From Chalara sp. BL73 (lineage: Eukaryota > Ascomycota > Leotiomycetes > Helotiales): a stretch of DNA of 64,000 bases. The stretch spans positions 62,001-126,000 of the forward strand of contig CAKJVC010000057.1 in assembly GCA_918026815.1 (NCBI GenBank), in the 5' to 3' direction. Positions 13,578 through 24,507 of this stretch are shown here, in pieces. Below the pieces are notes generated by a model that searched no databases, was not told where the DNA came from, and saw nothing but the letters and a program-made list of their open reading frames with translations. Position 1 is the first letter of the stretch; the number at the start of each line of letters is the position of its first letter. A program made the position numbers and the translations under genes.

Positions 13578-14461
13578 CTAACGACTCCTCTCCTTCTTTC
13601 CAATACTATCAGGAGAATCACCCACTGTTTGATTCTCCTCCGGCGTTGCGACGTCGATATGGATGGTCTTTCCAGTCCACCACGTCAGGACGCTGTGGAG
13701 TAACACGCTAAAGCCAAGACTCAAAATAACCAACCATGATAGATAAGCTTTCAACGACATCAAGGGACTCGCGCCCTGCGAAGCCGCTGCTATGCTTATG
13801 AGAACTCCTCCTCCTAGTATCCGATCTCGATATCGATCCGTTCTGTGCGAATGCCGCAAGTGGGCAGCGATACATGCGAGAGATACACACGCTATAATGA
13901 ACAGCAATGGTGGTGGATCTGCCAGTTGTTGGAGTATATGCGAGTTCTCGAGGATGGACGAGATGCGAGACTGTATTCTATGTGTTAGTGCAAGAAATCG
14001 ATGAATACTTGCATGTTCACACCTGGATCATTCTCAGCAGATGATCTTCTTTCAATTTCTCTAGCCCCGGCAGGTTCCGAGATTCATCCGCCCGGCTCGA
14101 TAAACTCATCGAAAAGCGTTTGATAGCCTCAATCGCGAGTCCTCTCGAAGCTTTCTCTTTCAAAGCTTCTCTCGATGGAGGTGTATAGTTTTGTACGACT
14201 ATTGCGCATACTGAAGCTCCAGCAACTAGGGCCGCATCTCTCAAATTATGCCAGCGTCTATTTGACCATGGATCTGAGAAATACTCTAATGGGAGTTCGC
14301 ATGGTGAGGGTATGCATTGCTGAGTGGGTGTACTGCATACGTGTTGAGGCCCCTTGGAATCTTGCTTTTGTAATGGCATGATTAGAGGTGAGGTTGATGC
14401 GGAAGTTGGTGAATTGGGCCAGATCAAGTGAAGATATTTCGGATTGTTTCATAGTCAGCAT
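13578..14461 (-). CDS. hypothetical small multi-pass membrane protein
   Basis: I do not recognise the family. Exons on the minus strand: 14341-14461, 14023-14273, 13578-13970; 254 aa. Intron boundaries are GT-AG, and the second intron has a CACTAAC branch site. The first half is mainly soluble and charged (LREALKEKASRG, LPGLEKLKEDHLL) with one hydrophobic segment (AALVAGASVCAIVV). The last exon has two or three membrane segments (LLFIIACVSLACIAA, GGGVLISIAAA, YLSWLVILSLGFSVLLHSVL) and a polar tail. The start is the ATG of MLTMKQ; a second ATG follows three codons later. The small introns and intact frame argue for a real gene. Confidence 0.65.
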
Positions 14462-15305
14462 GTCATAATGAGCAGAGAAGGAGCGGAACGTGATTAGCGA
14501 AATATCGTACTGGCGATGGCAACAAAGCAAGGAGGTGGGTATTTGGTGTGTTTGGTGATAGGGCAGTATACTCAGCTGCACCAGAATGGTTCATCCCTTG
14601 CCTCCTTGCATGCAAGCCAAGGAGAACTGGTTTAATAACTACTTACCTCCCACGCCCCGGATACTTCATCACCTCTTTACGGACTTTTTCCGCCCTACCT
14701 ACTCATTTATCGAATTTGTTCATAATTTTGAAGTGCAGAGTTCTTCAAAAAAGAAAAAAAACACCCCCCCTTCTTGAATTTGCTTTCCCCCTCGTTCATT
14801 CAGACGCATTTCCATTTGTTGATGCTACGGTCTTGGGTTATGAGACACCGCCGCTCCACAACATAATGCCGCAACATCACCTGGGTATTCACTCTTGAAT
14901 TCAGTTTGAAAAGAATAGTGCTTACATATATTCTTAGACCAAAACATGAGGGATCGCTGGGTACAATGTCCAAGAACAAATCTTAAGATAACACGATCAT
15001 GGACCTGTATGTTCTCTCCTGATGAGAGGATCTTCTACTCCTCAAATGGTCTCATGGATGCTTCGGGTATCCATGAAAACAAGACTTCAGACAACCTATA
15101 CCTAGAGAACCTTGGAGAATGTCGAGCACAGTTTGAGGCTAATTCTCAAAGGTATAGTAGTCCTATGGGTGACTCGGGACGTCGAAACACGGAATGGAGC
15201 TGACCTTTCACAAGATGTTTATCACACCCAATCGACAGTCATTCCGCCTCTCTTAAGCCTCCTGTCACCAAAACTAAGCTCTTGGAACTTGGTGTCAACA
15301 AGATC
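14462..15305. other. upstream of the mosaic ORF; part of its first module is here
   Basis: Open frame in the same phase as the mosaic ORF runs back to a stop near 15203. It includes KPPVTKTKLLELGVNKIM, which continues the TCP11/Sok1-like similarity upstream of the first ATG. The rest has A-runs and C-runs near 14750 and no gene that I can support. Confidence 0.45.
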
Positions 15306-17555
15306 ATGCACAACCCCAAATTATGGCATGACATCAACTTCGATCCGGAACTATGCTTTGGGTTGCTCAATCTAGATGGCGAGAAGGGGGGGGGAAAAGC
15401 CAAAGATCAAAGTGGCTTTTATGAGCTAATGGGCTCACAGCCTCGCGATTTACTTACCACTCTAGAGATTCCCAAAAGCAATTATGTAAACCGGGGTGTG
15501 TCTGTACCTCCCTTTCGAATCGAGGGGCATGCATGGGACTTAGGGATACCAAGAACTAGTGAAGCTGTTCTGCCAGAAGTATATGGAAAGATCGACGAGG
15601 CATTCTTTCTGGTAGACAGCAACTGGACACACTATCGCAGGAACTACTTTATCGTGCGTTGCCCATATAGCTTAGTCCCCACTGCGCCGCCCTTGAGTTT
15701 AGAAGGCGTTCAATCCGGAGCAATCTTCTCCCAAAGTTGCGATGTTGTGCTGGCCAATGTGACGATCGTTCATGAACGAGATGAAACCCCCCCCGATCAA
15801 TTAGAGCTCAATCGATATAAATCAAGAAACAAATTTGTGAATGGTAACTGGGCAGGCTCTTCGACGCCACACAGAGACTCCAAGTCACCGCCGGCTACAC
15901 GGTCTCATGCGAAACCGTTATCGGAAGCGCGTTCACAACTCAGCAATGAGCAATGGCAAGCTATGATGAGGCCGCATCGCGCTCTTTATGGGCATCACGA
16001 TTTTTTTCTAGCATCTCAACATCCCTCTGCGAATCCTGCGCTACGCCGTCTATCATCAAAGTACGCTATTTCTGCTAGGATGTGGAGATATTGTATTCAT
16101 TCCCTCTTGGAGCTCTCGTGGTACCCATTACTTGCATCTCCGAACCATATGCTAGCTTTCATTTACTTAGCTTATTCAACGACGGCACCGCTGTATGAAA
16201 GTATACCAGCTTTTGAAGATACTTGGATTAGGTATATTGGTGATCGTTGCCATTACAGAATGGCAATCGAGGATGTCGATATTCGAGATAGAGCGATATG
16301 GGCTGGTGTTACCCGAGATTGGGTCTCTAAGGCTTCAGACAATGGCCCTACGATTGGTCCTTCATATCACCACCTCGCCATTTTGGCAAGGCCGTTTGTC
16401 CTTCAACAACTCTCCTACGAGAAATGCTTATGCGCATCCGCCCGCTTCAGCACAGGAAGAAAATCGATTATGACAGGCGACACGCCTCTTGCTCTCGACA
16501 CGGATTTTGCAAGAGTACATGGTCTTTTTCTTGCACATGAAGATGTGCATCGAATTGACAATGTCGCGATAGGCTCCCTTAACATACTGGACGGACAAAT
16601 TGGAGGAGTTACATGGACGTTGATAAACCAACTTTGCTCTACATCTACCACCAACCATGTCTCCGGATTTGGGTCAGAAGCGAATCCATGCATGAAAGCT
16701 ACTTCTCCTATGCGAGAAGAAGAACTACCAACGGATGAACCTGCTACATCTACAAGTGATATAGAGAACGCCTTGGAAGAAAATACAACTACTCTAGCCG
16801 CTTTTTGTCAGCATACTAGGGGACCTAATATGCTACCATACATCCACGCCGTGCCTACTTTCATGTATCAAGCATCCACATCTATCACCGATCAGGTCAC
16901 CATGGTGGTGGAATCGATTATCATATTGCTTAATTCTGTATTGTGCGTTGATCTCAGATATCTCAGTTATGTATCTGGGGCAATCATTTTGTTTCAGATA
17001 CCTGGTGTCTCCGCTGCGCCACCCAGTCCTCCACCTGCGAGCCAACCTATCGGGGTTCCGGTATATTTTAAGGATGCTTGGAAGAGCTTTTCTGATGAGA
17101 TTGCAGGACCATTATTGGCCAATAATGCATTAGCCATGTTACTGGCAATGGCCTATTTAGTACTCATGTCTCGTCGGATGGCCCATATTCTAGTATTCGC
17201 GCATAGGGCTATGTCAATCGGGGTTGTCTATATTGGATTGGACAGCAGAATCTCGAGCTACCAGCTCGGATTCTTATGGATTTCTGGCTTTATGCTCAAT
17301 TATCAATACCTCGATCGAAAGCTTTCTACGCTGCCTGCATCAGGGAACATTATCACCGCCATGATTACTTTCTCCAGTCTCGTACTCTCCTTCGGAATGG
17401 CTTACTTTTCACCTGGGCTTAACGGCCGCTACTCGAACTGGCTTGTATGTGGCGGCGTCACTGCTCTACCGATGAGCTCCTTCTTGATATGGTTTTGGGT
17501 GGTATTCATTTTAGAGACTGGCATTGCAGAAAAAATCGATAGGATCTTCCAATAG
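15306..17555 (+). CDS. mosaic ORF: TCP11-like, Ndt80-like and Est1-like pieces plus membrane tail
   Basis: One uninterrupted frame of about 749 codons from the first ATG. Its segments resemble unrelated families. Residues ~1-50 (NPKLWHDINFDPEL, NLDGEKG) resemble the start of TCP11/Sok1 proteins. About 70-190 resembles the Ndt80/PhoG DNA-binding fold (KIDEAFFLVDSNWTHYRRNY). About 220-450 resembles the Est1-like, TPR-type family common in Leotiomycetes (ALRRLSSKYA, FEDTW, YRMAIEDVDIRDR, YHHLAILARP, ILDGQIG). The last ~180 residues form several membrane helices of unknown family. Each piece is short and diverged (GGGK where RRK is expected). There is no intron and no ATG at the start of the first homologous block. 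I read this as a chimera of gene fragments, probably not a working version of any parent. Similarity is judged from memory of the families. Confidence 0.55.
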   Translation: MHNPKLWHDINFDPELCFGLLNLDGEKGGGKAKDQSGFYELMGSQPRDLLTTLEIPKSNYVNRGVSVPPFRIEGHAWDLGIPRTSEAVLPEVYGKIDEAFFLVDSNWTHYRRNYFIVRCPYSLVPTAPPLSLEGVQSGAIFSQSCDVVLANVTIVHERDETPPDQLELNRYKSRNKFVNGNWAGSSTPHRDSKSPPATRSHAKPLSEARSQLSNEQWQAMMRPHRALYGHHDFFLASQHPSANPALRRLSSKYAISARMWRYCIHSLLELSWYPLLASPNHMLAFIYLAYSTTAPLYESIPAFEDTWIRYIGDRCHYRMAIEDVDIRDRAIWAGVTRDWVSKASDNGPTIGPSYHHLAILARPFVLQQLSYEKCLCASARFSTGRKSIMTGDTPLALDTDFARVHGLFLAHEDVHRIDNVAIGSLNILDGQIGGVTWTLINQLCSTSTTNHVSGFGSEANPCMKATSPMREEELPTDEPATSTSDIENALEENTTTLAAFCQHTRGPNMLPYIHAVPTFMYQASTSITDQVTMVVESIIILLNSVLCVDLRYLSYVSGAIILFQIPGVSAAPPSPPPASQPIGVPVYFKDAWKSFSDEIAGPLLANNALAMLLAMAYLVLMSRRMAHILVFAHRAMSIGVVYIGLDSRISSYQLGFLWISGFMLNYQYLDRKLSTLPASGNIITAMITFSSLVLSFGMAYFSPGLNGRYSNWLVCGGVTALPMSSFLIWFWVVFILETGIAEKIDRIFQ

Positions 17556-17681
17556 ACGACGAAACAGCTTGATTGCCAATACCCCTCAATGTCTCAAACC
17601 ATCAGGTAGGTAAATGGAAGTGATTACTTGGCCTTTGAAGGATCATATTATAAGGTATCAATGTTTTAAAACTCTACGATA

Positions 17682-17845
17682 CACATTTGAGAAGGGATAC
17701 TCAAGCATTGGAAAGAAATACTAAACATTAGGAAATACTAAAGAGTTGGAAGGAGCTAGTAAAACTTTGGAAAGGAAAATACCAAAACATTTGAAGGGAA
17801 TACTAAAGAAGTGGGAGGATATTAAGCAGTAGACATTCGAAGGGG
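17682..17845. repeat. degenerate ~20-bp tandem repeat
   Basis: About eight diverged copies of a unit close to ATTGGAAAGGAATACTAAAC follow one another, with lengths of 19-24 bp. They lie directly downstream of the mosaic ORF in AT-rich sequence. The copies differ at several positions each, so the array is old. Confidence 0.6.
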
Positions 17846-18630
17846 GAACTTGGGAATTGGATGGGGGCACTTTAGCATTATATATAGCACCAAAAAGGGA
17901 AATATGGCGTTGAATTTTGGCTTGGCGTTAGACATAATTTGTTAAAACAAAATATAAAACCATAAAACCATTTTAAAATGCTTCAACACTAAACAGTTGC
18001 TAAGCCTAATACATTTACATGGTTTCAGTAAATGATAACTTTCCGAACAATTCTATTTTGTGTGTAGTTAAGCCTGGCAACTTTCAACTAACTATATTGC
18101 AAGTATAGAGCGCTAAGAAAGTGTGAGAATTGATTCCTGATCCAGATTTTACATTTTCAAGCTATTCTCACTCGTTATTGCCCTGTCTTTATTCGAAGCC
18201 AGGTGATATTTAGTCGGATCGGCAGCACGGTGGGAAGGCGCCATGGGTTCTAATATCTCCTAGGGAAGGGGGGATAGTTCGGCTACCAGGCAGGGGTATC
18301 TTGGTCGCTATCGATTTTGCAAAGCCTCCGACCGCATTTCTGCGCGAGGCTCCCCAATGCCATAAGGGAAAGGCCGTAACCTTCTACCCGCACACTTGGC
18401 CGTGTGCGGTTTCATACGGGCCATGAGCGACCCTCGATAACTCGTTTCTTGGCCAAAAAGAAAAGAAATATAGAGGACGTGGAAGTGAAATACCACGAGT
18501 GTAATTCAACGACGGTTTAACATCTGCAGCGTATCCCATGGTTGGGTCTCGACTATAGGTTACTCCTTAAACGTATCTCAGGCTTTCCTCACACTGCTGA
18601 TGTGGCTTAGGATATACAATGGTCTTACTA
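17846..18630. other. AT-rich stretch with a GC-rich island at 18,220-18,450
   Basis: The flanks are AT-rich, but about 230 bp in the middle is GC-rich and conserved-looking, without a fungal gene. It contains a perfect hairpin listed separately. The island could be an organelle-derived or structured-RNA relic; nothing in the sequence settles this. Confidence 0.35.
18388..18409. repeat. perfect 8-bp stem hairpin
   Basis: CCGCACAC, a six-base loop TTGGCC, then GTGTGCGG. It sits inside the GC-rich island and is far stronger than any other small hairpin in the surrounding AT-rich sequence. It may be part of a structured RNA domain such as a group II intron relic, but I could not match a domain V. 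Confidence 0.45.
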
Positions 18631-19397
18631 CTAAGAAAAGCCTTTCCGGGGCCGTCTGATAAGCCAATGATGCACGAATTCCTCCGTAGTTCCATACTTC
18701 GAATCATCTTGAGCAAAAGTGCGCACGAGGCGAAACCCCTGTTTCTCATACAATCTTTTTCCAGCCGGACTAGCCATGACAATCGCCGTCAAGCCCGCGT
18801 CATCAGTATGCTTGAGTGCTTCCCTCAACATCATCGACGCCACCCCATTGCCCTGATGCGCAGGATGAACAGTCATATAATCCACCGCTTCTCTCGTTAG
18901 CTCTCAACTCTCCTATAGCTCGGTCATAAAAACATACCAAAGCATTCCCCCTCCCCCCTCAAAATCTCCTCCTCCACCTCCGCCAACGGATTCCCAAACT
19001 CCGCCGCAATATCATAATCCATGCCCTTGATGCGCCCCTCGTCCGTAGCGCTCCTAAATCTCCTCTCATACTCCTCCCTCTCCTCCTCGCTCGGCTCGCG
19101 CGTCTGCGCATCAAGCCATACATCCTTCTCCGCATGGCTTTCCGGCATGAGATACCGCGAATAGCCAGCGATGGCGCCGGAATCCGTATCTACGACCTTC
19201 AGGTGCCGCTTCACGCCGCGACCGCCGATGAGCGCTTGGGGTAGACGCTCGGCGCAGCCGCTGATGATGGTTTCTAGTTGGTAGGATGAGCCGGCCCAGA
19301 GGGTTCTCCAGTGCTGGTCTTCCCAGAAGGCCGACATCATGGCGCGGGCTAGGCCGGGCGCGTCGTGAGGGGAGACGGCCTGGACTGCGTATGGCAT
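18631..19397 (-). CDS. GNAT-family N-acetyltransferase
   Basis: Two exons, 18938-19397 and 18631-18890, give 239 aa. The acceptor of the 47-nt intron is slightly ambiguous, but the frame is not. The first exon holds the variable N-terminal part common in fungal acetyltransferases of unknown substrate (PHDAPGLARAMMSAF). The second exon contains the acetyl-CoA-binding motif A (VHPAHQGNGVASMMLREAL, with Gln-x-x-Gly-x-Ala) and motif B (LYEKQGFRLV). It is probably soluble. The substrate cannot be inferred, since related proteins act on small amines, amino acids or protein termini. Codon use matches the neighbouring genes. Confidence 0.88.
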
Positions 19398-19986
19398 CTT
19401 GATATTAGTTGGCCTTGGGATTTCGGATCGTATTGCTCTTTCGGCCTGTGTTTGGCGAGAGTTAGGTCCTCTTTATATGGCGCTAAAATATGGCTGCCTA
19501 GTACACTCCCCCAAATATACTCCTGACCCATGTGACGGCTTACTGCGGCTAATAAGGACAGATATGAGATTGATGAAACATATCGGCTTGTGAAGGAGGC
19601 AGGTTCGAAGACTTTTATCGGTCAGCTTCGTACAGGACAATGGTGTTTAGTCCCCCACCTTAAGGTGAGGGAGAATCCAAGATGGAATTTTAAAAAAAGA
19701 CAAAACGAAGCCTGGGTGAAATACTTGATACTTCAAGTATCTTCATAGAGTAACAAACATGAAAAGGCACCGGAAGAAAGCCGGACATTGCCGCCAGCAG
19801 TATAAAGCATATCAAATGTTGTCGTATATCTCGTGTCTTTTGTTCCTTTTGCTAATCCAGCCTATCTCTCACCAACATGTAGACCCAATCCCCTACGCTA
19901 ATGCAATACCCACGCTCGCTTATGCTTGCAAAATGCAGATATATTATATGTATATATAAACAACATACCAACTTTCAAGGGTCGTC
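19398..19986. other. intergenic, nothing recognised
   Basis: Short open frames only. It is upstream of the acetyltransferase and downstream of the membrane protein, which are both on the minus strand. Confidence 0.5.
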
Positions 19987-21492
19987 TCATTTCCTTTCAT
20001 CAGCGGGAATCTCAAACGCAGGTGCATGCTGCTCCGCTGTATCGTTGTGGGCAGCGGTCTTCGCCTGCTGTATGGAGTCTGTCTGACCAACAATATCTTG
20101 CCTCATAGCCACCGCATCCCATAGACGATTTCCGTCTATAGCGTTGCTTTCGGCTAGTTTAAGCCACTCTCCCCATTCTGCTGTATCCGGCGCCGCGCCA
20201 CATTTCTTGACCCATCCTATCTTCTTGGTTTCTCTAATGGCATACCATAACGTTCGCGTGAAGCTCGGTAGACCCTCAAGACTATCATTTTGTATCAGAT
20301 CAGCGTCTTTGGCATCATTCAAAGTGATGTCTTCGATCATGTACCCTGAGAGGTCCCAAAATTTGTCTTTGGGAATGAGAGACGCACCCCAGAATAGACC
20401 ATTCAGAAGGATGTACGAGGCTCCTATTGCGGCCTGCATTGCGAAGTTGCAGTTTCCGAGTAACACAACTGAGATCATGAGTAACAGTGTCCCCAAACCC
20501 ACCAAGATCCGATATTGTTGAATTTGAACATGGTATCTGCATTCCTCTGTGCCAAAATAGAGTTCTCGTGCAATCTCCTCATTGCATTTGACGATCAAAA
20601 AGGCTCCTTCCCGGGTACGAATAGCGACATCTCCAGGCGGCACCTTGGAGCGGAACAACCTAGGCTGTAATAATGGTGCCCACCAAGACGCAAGACCGCA
20701 CAAGCTTGACGCCAGAGAGATAGTTCCAAGTGCTATGATAGCGGTAGCATCCTCAATAATAATAGCTAGGACTAGGAGTCCGATAGTGAGAAGACAGGAA
20801 CCGATGGAGAGAATGTTGAGTGGCGAGAGCTTATGAGGCGGTACACGAGGTTTTGGCTTGTCTGGATCACCTGTTATGGCGTGTGTAATTTGGCGGAATG
20901 TTGAGTGTCGAGTTGCTCGGCGGAGAGCACCCGAGCCATCGGATGCCTGACCTATCTCAACAGCTGAGGAGAGAGCGTTGGCGGAATGACTTCCTTCTAG
21001 TACGCCTCTACTATCGTTTCTGTGGGCTATTTTGAGCACCTTTGGATATCGTTAGCATAGCAATATACTAAACTTTGTAGGAGCTAGCTTTGGTCTAATC
21101 TCAAGTGTTCTTAACTTCCAAGATATTGATTTGAAAGAGTGCCTAAATGGGTAGACATGACGGGAAAGAAATATGCATACTTTGAACCCATATCTGGGCA
21201 GGTCGTCTAAAGGATGTAAAATATTTGCAAAGTAATTGAGCGATGGAACAAGAGTCCCATTGTGTATTCCAACAACGGCCGAGTTCGTTTGTGGCAGTCT
21301 TGCCAGGCGAGCAGGTTTGAGCAGAACTTGTGGCGCTGGGATGATTCGCGGGAGCATGCATGTCCACGACGCAGTTAAGGCTTGAGAATGCTCAGCGATA
21401 GACGATTCTCCGATGACAGCAAGAAGAGAGACGATATCCAGGCGCCATCCATCATCATTTCCGTTGGTTCCAACCGGAAACCAATTCGGCAT
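19987..21492 (-). CDS. fungal-specific multi-pass membrane protein, function unknown
   Basis: Two exons, 21181-21492 and 19987-21039, give 454 aa; the 141-nt intron has a GCTAAC branch site beside its acceptor. The first exon carries a block that I recall as conserved in ascomycete hypothetical proteins (MPNWFPVGTNGNDDGWRLDI, then SLLAVIGES). The second exon has hydrophobic segments at ILSIGSCLLTIGLLVLAIII, IIALGTISLASSLCGLASW, ILVGLGTLLLMISVVLLGN and AAIGASYILLNGLFWGA, followed by a soluble C-terminal domain of about 120 residues. An in-frame TAG lies seven codons before the chosen ATG, which supports this start, although homologues may have extra upstream exons. No catalytic motif is visible. 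Confidence 0.8.
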
Positions 21493-22515
21493 GGCAAGGA
21501 TGATCTCACACTACTTCTTGCGCTATACTGCGTAGGCAAAGAGAGGTACCCGAAGTGGGCGGGCGGCGTTGAACCTAACACGATGTCAATGGCTTAAATT
21601 CAAGGGCATGTATACAAAGAACATGCCGCAAGTGATATGTAAAGACACCAAGAGAGAAGAGAGAAGAGAGAAGGAATAAGGAGGTCTACTCCTGAAGTAA
21701 GTCGATGTTGGGGAAAAAAAAAGGATCTAAAACGTGTAGGTTGCTTAAGGGATAGTTCTGCGCACCCATGCAAGACAAGGGCTGAAAAGGCGGGGGTAGG
21801 GTAAGTAGAGGCTCAAGCAATGTGTTTAAGCTCCGGAAAATCATCCGCGTTCTTGGGACAAGCTACATGATACAACTTGCGGTCATCTGATTTGATATAT
21901 CGGAGCCGAGAATAGGTGGTGTACTGGAAGGAAGGGGATAGCATCAATGTCTATGGTTCATACACTACTTACTACGATCAGCTGTTCTCTGCCATGTGGC
22001 TTTTTTCGGGCTGCAAATCAACGTGCCAAGACACTCTCCACTGAAACTGAAGTCTCCAGTGGAACGGCATCTGGCCCGACCTTCGCCCCCAATTTCCAAT
22101 TTATGGGGAAGACCATACGCTGCATCCCAAATCTGGACTGTTGGATGCACTTCGCCTTAATCTTATTGTTGGTATTTACTGCTTGCGTTTCGACTTACAT
22201 TAAAGATTAGCAACTCCAACATGTTCAAACATGCCACCCCAAAGACGCCAACCCAATGTAAAAGAGAGCATCCGACTCAGCAGCCGACCCATATATAAAA
22301 TCAACTTTCGCCTCCGCATGAACCTGTTTGAATATGCCCCAAGCCCAATATACTCCCGCGATTCCTGTATGTACCGTGAACTCGCGAACCAAACCATGCT
22401 CCTTGGCTCTTAAAGCTATTCCATTCGTCCCTGGGAGGCCCAGAGACTTCTCGGAGCTACGAGCATGGTTGCTGTCCCCAACGTGTGTGGTATGTATTGC
22501 AAAGCAACGCACATG
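21493..22515. other. intergenic with a short GA microsatellite
   Basis: A purine tract of GAGA/AGAGAGA type lies at about 21651-21674. The rest contains only short frames, including a 95-codon minus-strand frame at 22225-22512 just downstream of the deaminase, which has no recognisable domain and is not called. Confidence 0.45.
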
Positions 22516-24507
22516 TTAGGCCAGTCGCAGTGCTTTTCTGGTAGTAGCCGATGCAGTCCAATCCCCCATTTCTGAGGCATATTCCCGTACAATCCAATGA
22601 CAGAACTCACCCCATGATCTCTCCCACTGAGCTGTCACGTCTTCCAATTCCTTATGAGTCATACAGCTGTGTTCGAGACTCCATTTTGCGAGCTGCTTCC
22701 ATCCAAGTAGACTCATAGCTTCTGAACTAACCATGACCTGGTAGAAATCATGTGATAAAGACGACCTATTCCATCAGTAATGGCTTAATCGCACAGCAAA
22801 AATAGACTTGCCTGTAATATGTGGCGTTGTCGCTATTGATACAGACAGGAACATTATTAGCCAAAAGAATTGGCAGATTATGACCGGCCCCGCTTGATGT
22901 GAGACCTAGTACTTCATTCGAAATAGGACATGATTCAACCGCGATGTTCTTCTCCTTGAATATTTCCATCAGCAAAGGGTGTCTTGCAAGAGCATATCCG
23001 TGCCCTATGCGCTTCGATTTCAGCAGAATGGCGTCATATAGGTTTCCATCTATTTTGCCTCCAACCTGAAGCGTTTCTCCACAATGAAACAGGAAGGGGA
23101 CATCCAAATTGAGCGAGTCACACTTTTTCCGAAAGTCGAGAAACTCTGGGACGAAATGTCGAAGCTCATTTCCCTTTTCTTCATGACCAACAAGATCGAA
23201 ACCTGCCCCAAGCATTAGCTTCTTAAGGAATAAAACGATCTGAAACAGCTTACCACAAAGTAGGTCTGGGTATTTTTGCTTCAGTTCTATACACTCATCT
23301 AACGCAGCTTTGACTTCTTCTCTGTGGAAAGATCTCGGTGCACAATAGATTACCTTCATACCGCCGAAATATTTTCCTTCAGATCTAAGCTTCGCTTTGG
23401 TCTTGGTGAGCTCTTCCTGAATTATTGCCATAATACCTTCATTTTTGATAATTCTTGTTCCATCATCGGACTTAAGAGAATTAGAAGCCATAAAGTTCGG
23501 CCTAATCTCGGCATACTGAATATTGTCTTTGATGAAATCTTCTATACAGGCACGAGTATAATTTCGGTATGCTGACTCGTAGGCAAAGAGGCCTTTCATC
23601 ATCCGAGTTCTATAATTGAAATTTTCCCATATGCTAACTTGTCAGGTTACAATGTTGATAAAGTGGAACGTTATACTAACTCAAGCCCATTATGATGAGT
23701 GTGATGTACCTCTTGCTCAGATATATGCATTTTCGACACAAGCCATTCTTCAGCTGCAACAGTACCCTGTAGAATATTGCCATCCTCTTTTCTGTAGGAA
23801 AACTGTGGGTGGAATCTCTTGTACGGCATCCACGTGTTTGGAATATAGCTTTTATCCCACAAATCTCCAAGAGAAACATACGATTCGGAGCCATTAGGAT
23901 GCGTAGCTTCTCCTAAAGTCATGACCATGAATGAGATACGGCTTTGAGCCATATTTTCTGAGCTGACGAGAGGCAGGCTACTACGAATATACATCGCATC
24001 AACATCTCTAGCTTGTCGAATAAGGAACTCGGCCGGTAAGCATGAGTTGAAGTGAATGTGCAGGTGGGAGCCTTTTGGCATCTTCTTTGCGACTCTGATC
24101 AGCTGGGTTTGGTTGATGAGATCAACAGAACCTAAGAAATGTCGCTCCTCAACTCTTTTCCCAGTTGAAGATTCATTGCTTTCGGCACCAAAGGTCTTCT
24201 CCCAATCGTAGATTCTTAATTTCTTGATAATGTCCGCCGCTTGCTGCTCAATGTCAGTCGCATTTCTGACAGCAGCATCAAATGCGCGTTCTCTCTCCTC
24301 TGACAGTAATTTCTCCCTGGCCGAGTAGTAGGTTTCTTCATCATCGATTCCTTGATCAAGCGCAGTCCTCCAAGTGGAAGAAGCGCCGCTGTGGCGCCGT
24401 GCGCTCCACGGCTCAAGAGGTCGGCGAGCAGTCGCTGCATGAGACATTCCTTGAGCTTTGATCTCTGGCTGCTCATCCCTGCCCTTGACCGAGCAGAAGC
24501 CACCCAT
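22516..24507 (-). CDS. ADGF/CECR1-type adenosine deaminase
   Basis: Zinc enzyme that deaminates adenosine or a related purine nucleoside to the inosine form. Exons 23681-24507, 23254-23633, 22812-23202, 22516-22765 after the intron ending at 22766; 615 aa. The third intron is GC-AG (donor GCAAGT). Metal and active-site motifs in order: MPKGSHLHIHFNS, FLFHCGET, KSRIGHGYAL-like RIGHGYALARHP, VESCPISNEVLG and CINSDNATYY, then LSHDFYQVMV. The family's usual Asp-Asp pair near the end is Ser-Asp-Asn here, so the zinc-binding Asp is kept. Animal ADGFs are secreted, but this one has no signal peptide; it begins MGGFCS, which fits an N-myristoylation site with a palmitoylatable Cys5. A cytosolic or membrane-bound role is therefore more likely. 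The frame is intact throughout. Confidence 0.9.

Noticed and set aside
22225..22512. 95-codon minus-strand frame after the adenosine deaminase
   Set aside because: The deaminase ends properly at 22516; this frame has no similarity that I recognise and starts without context.
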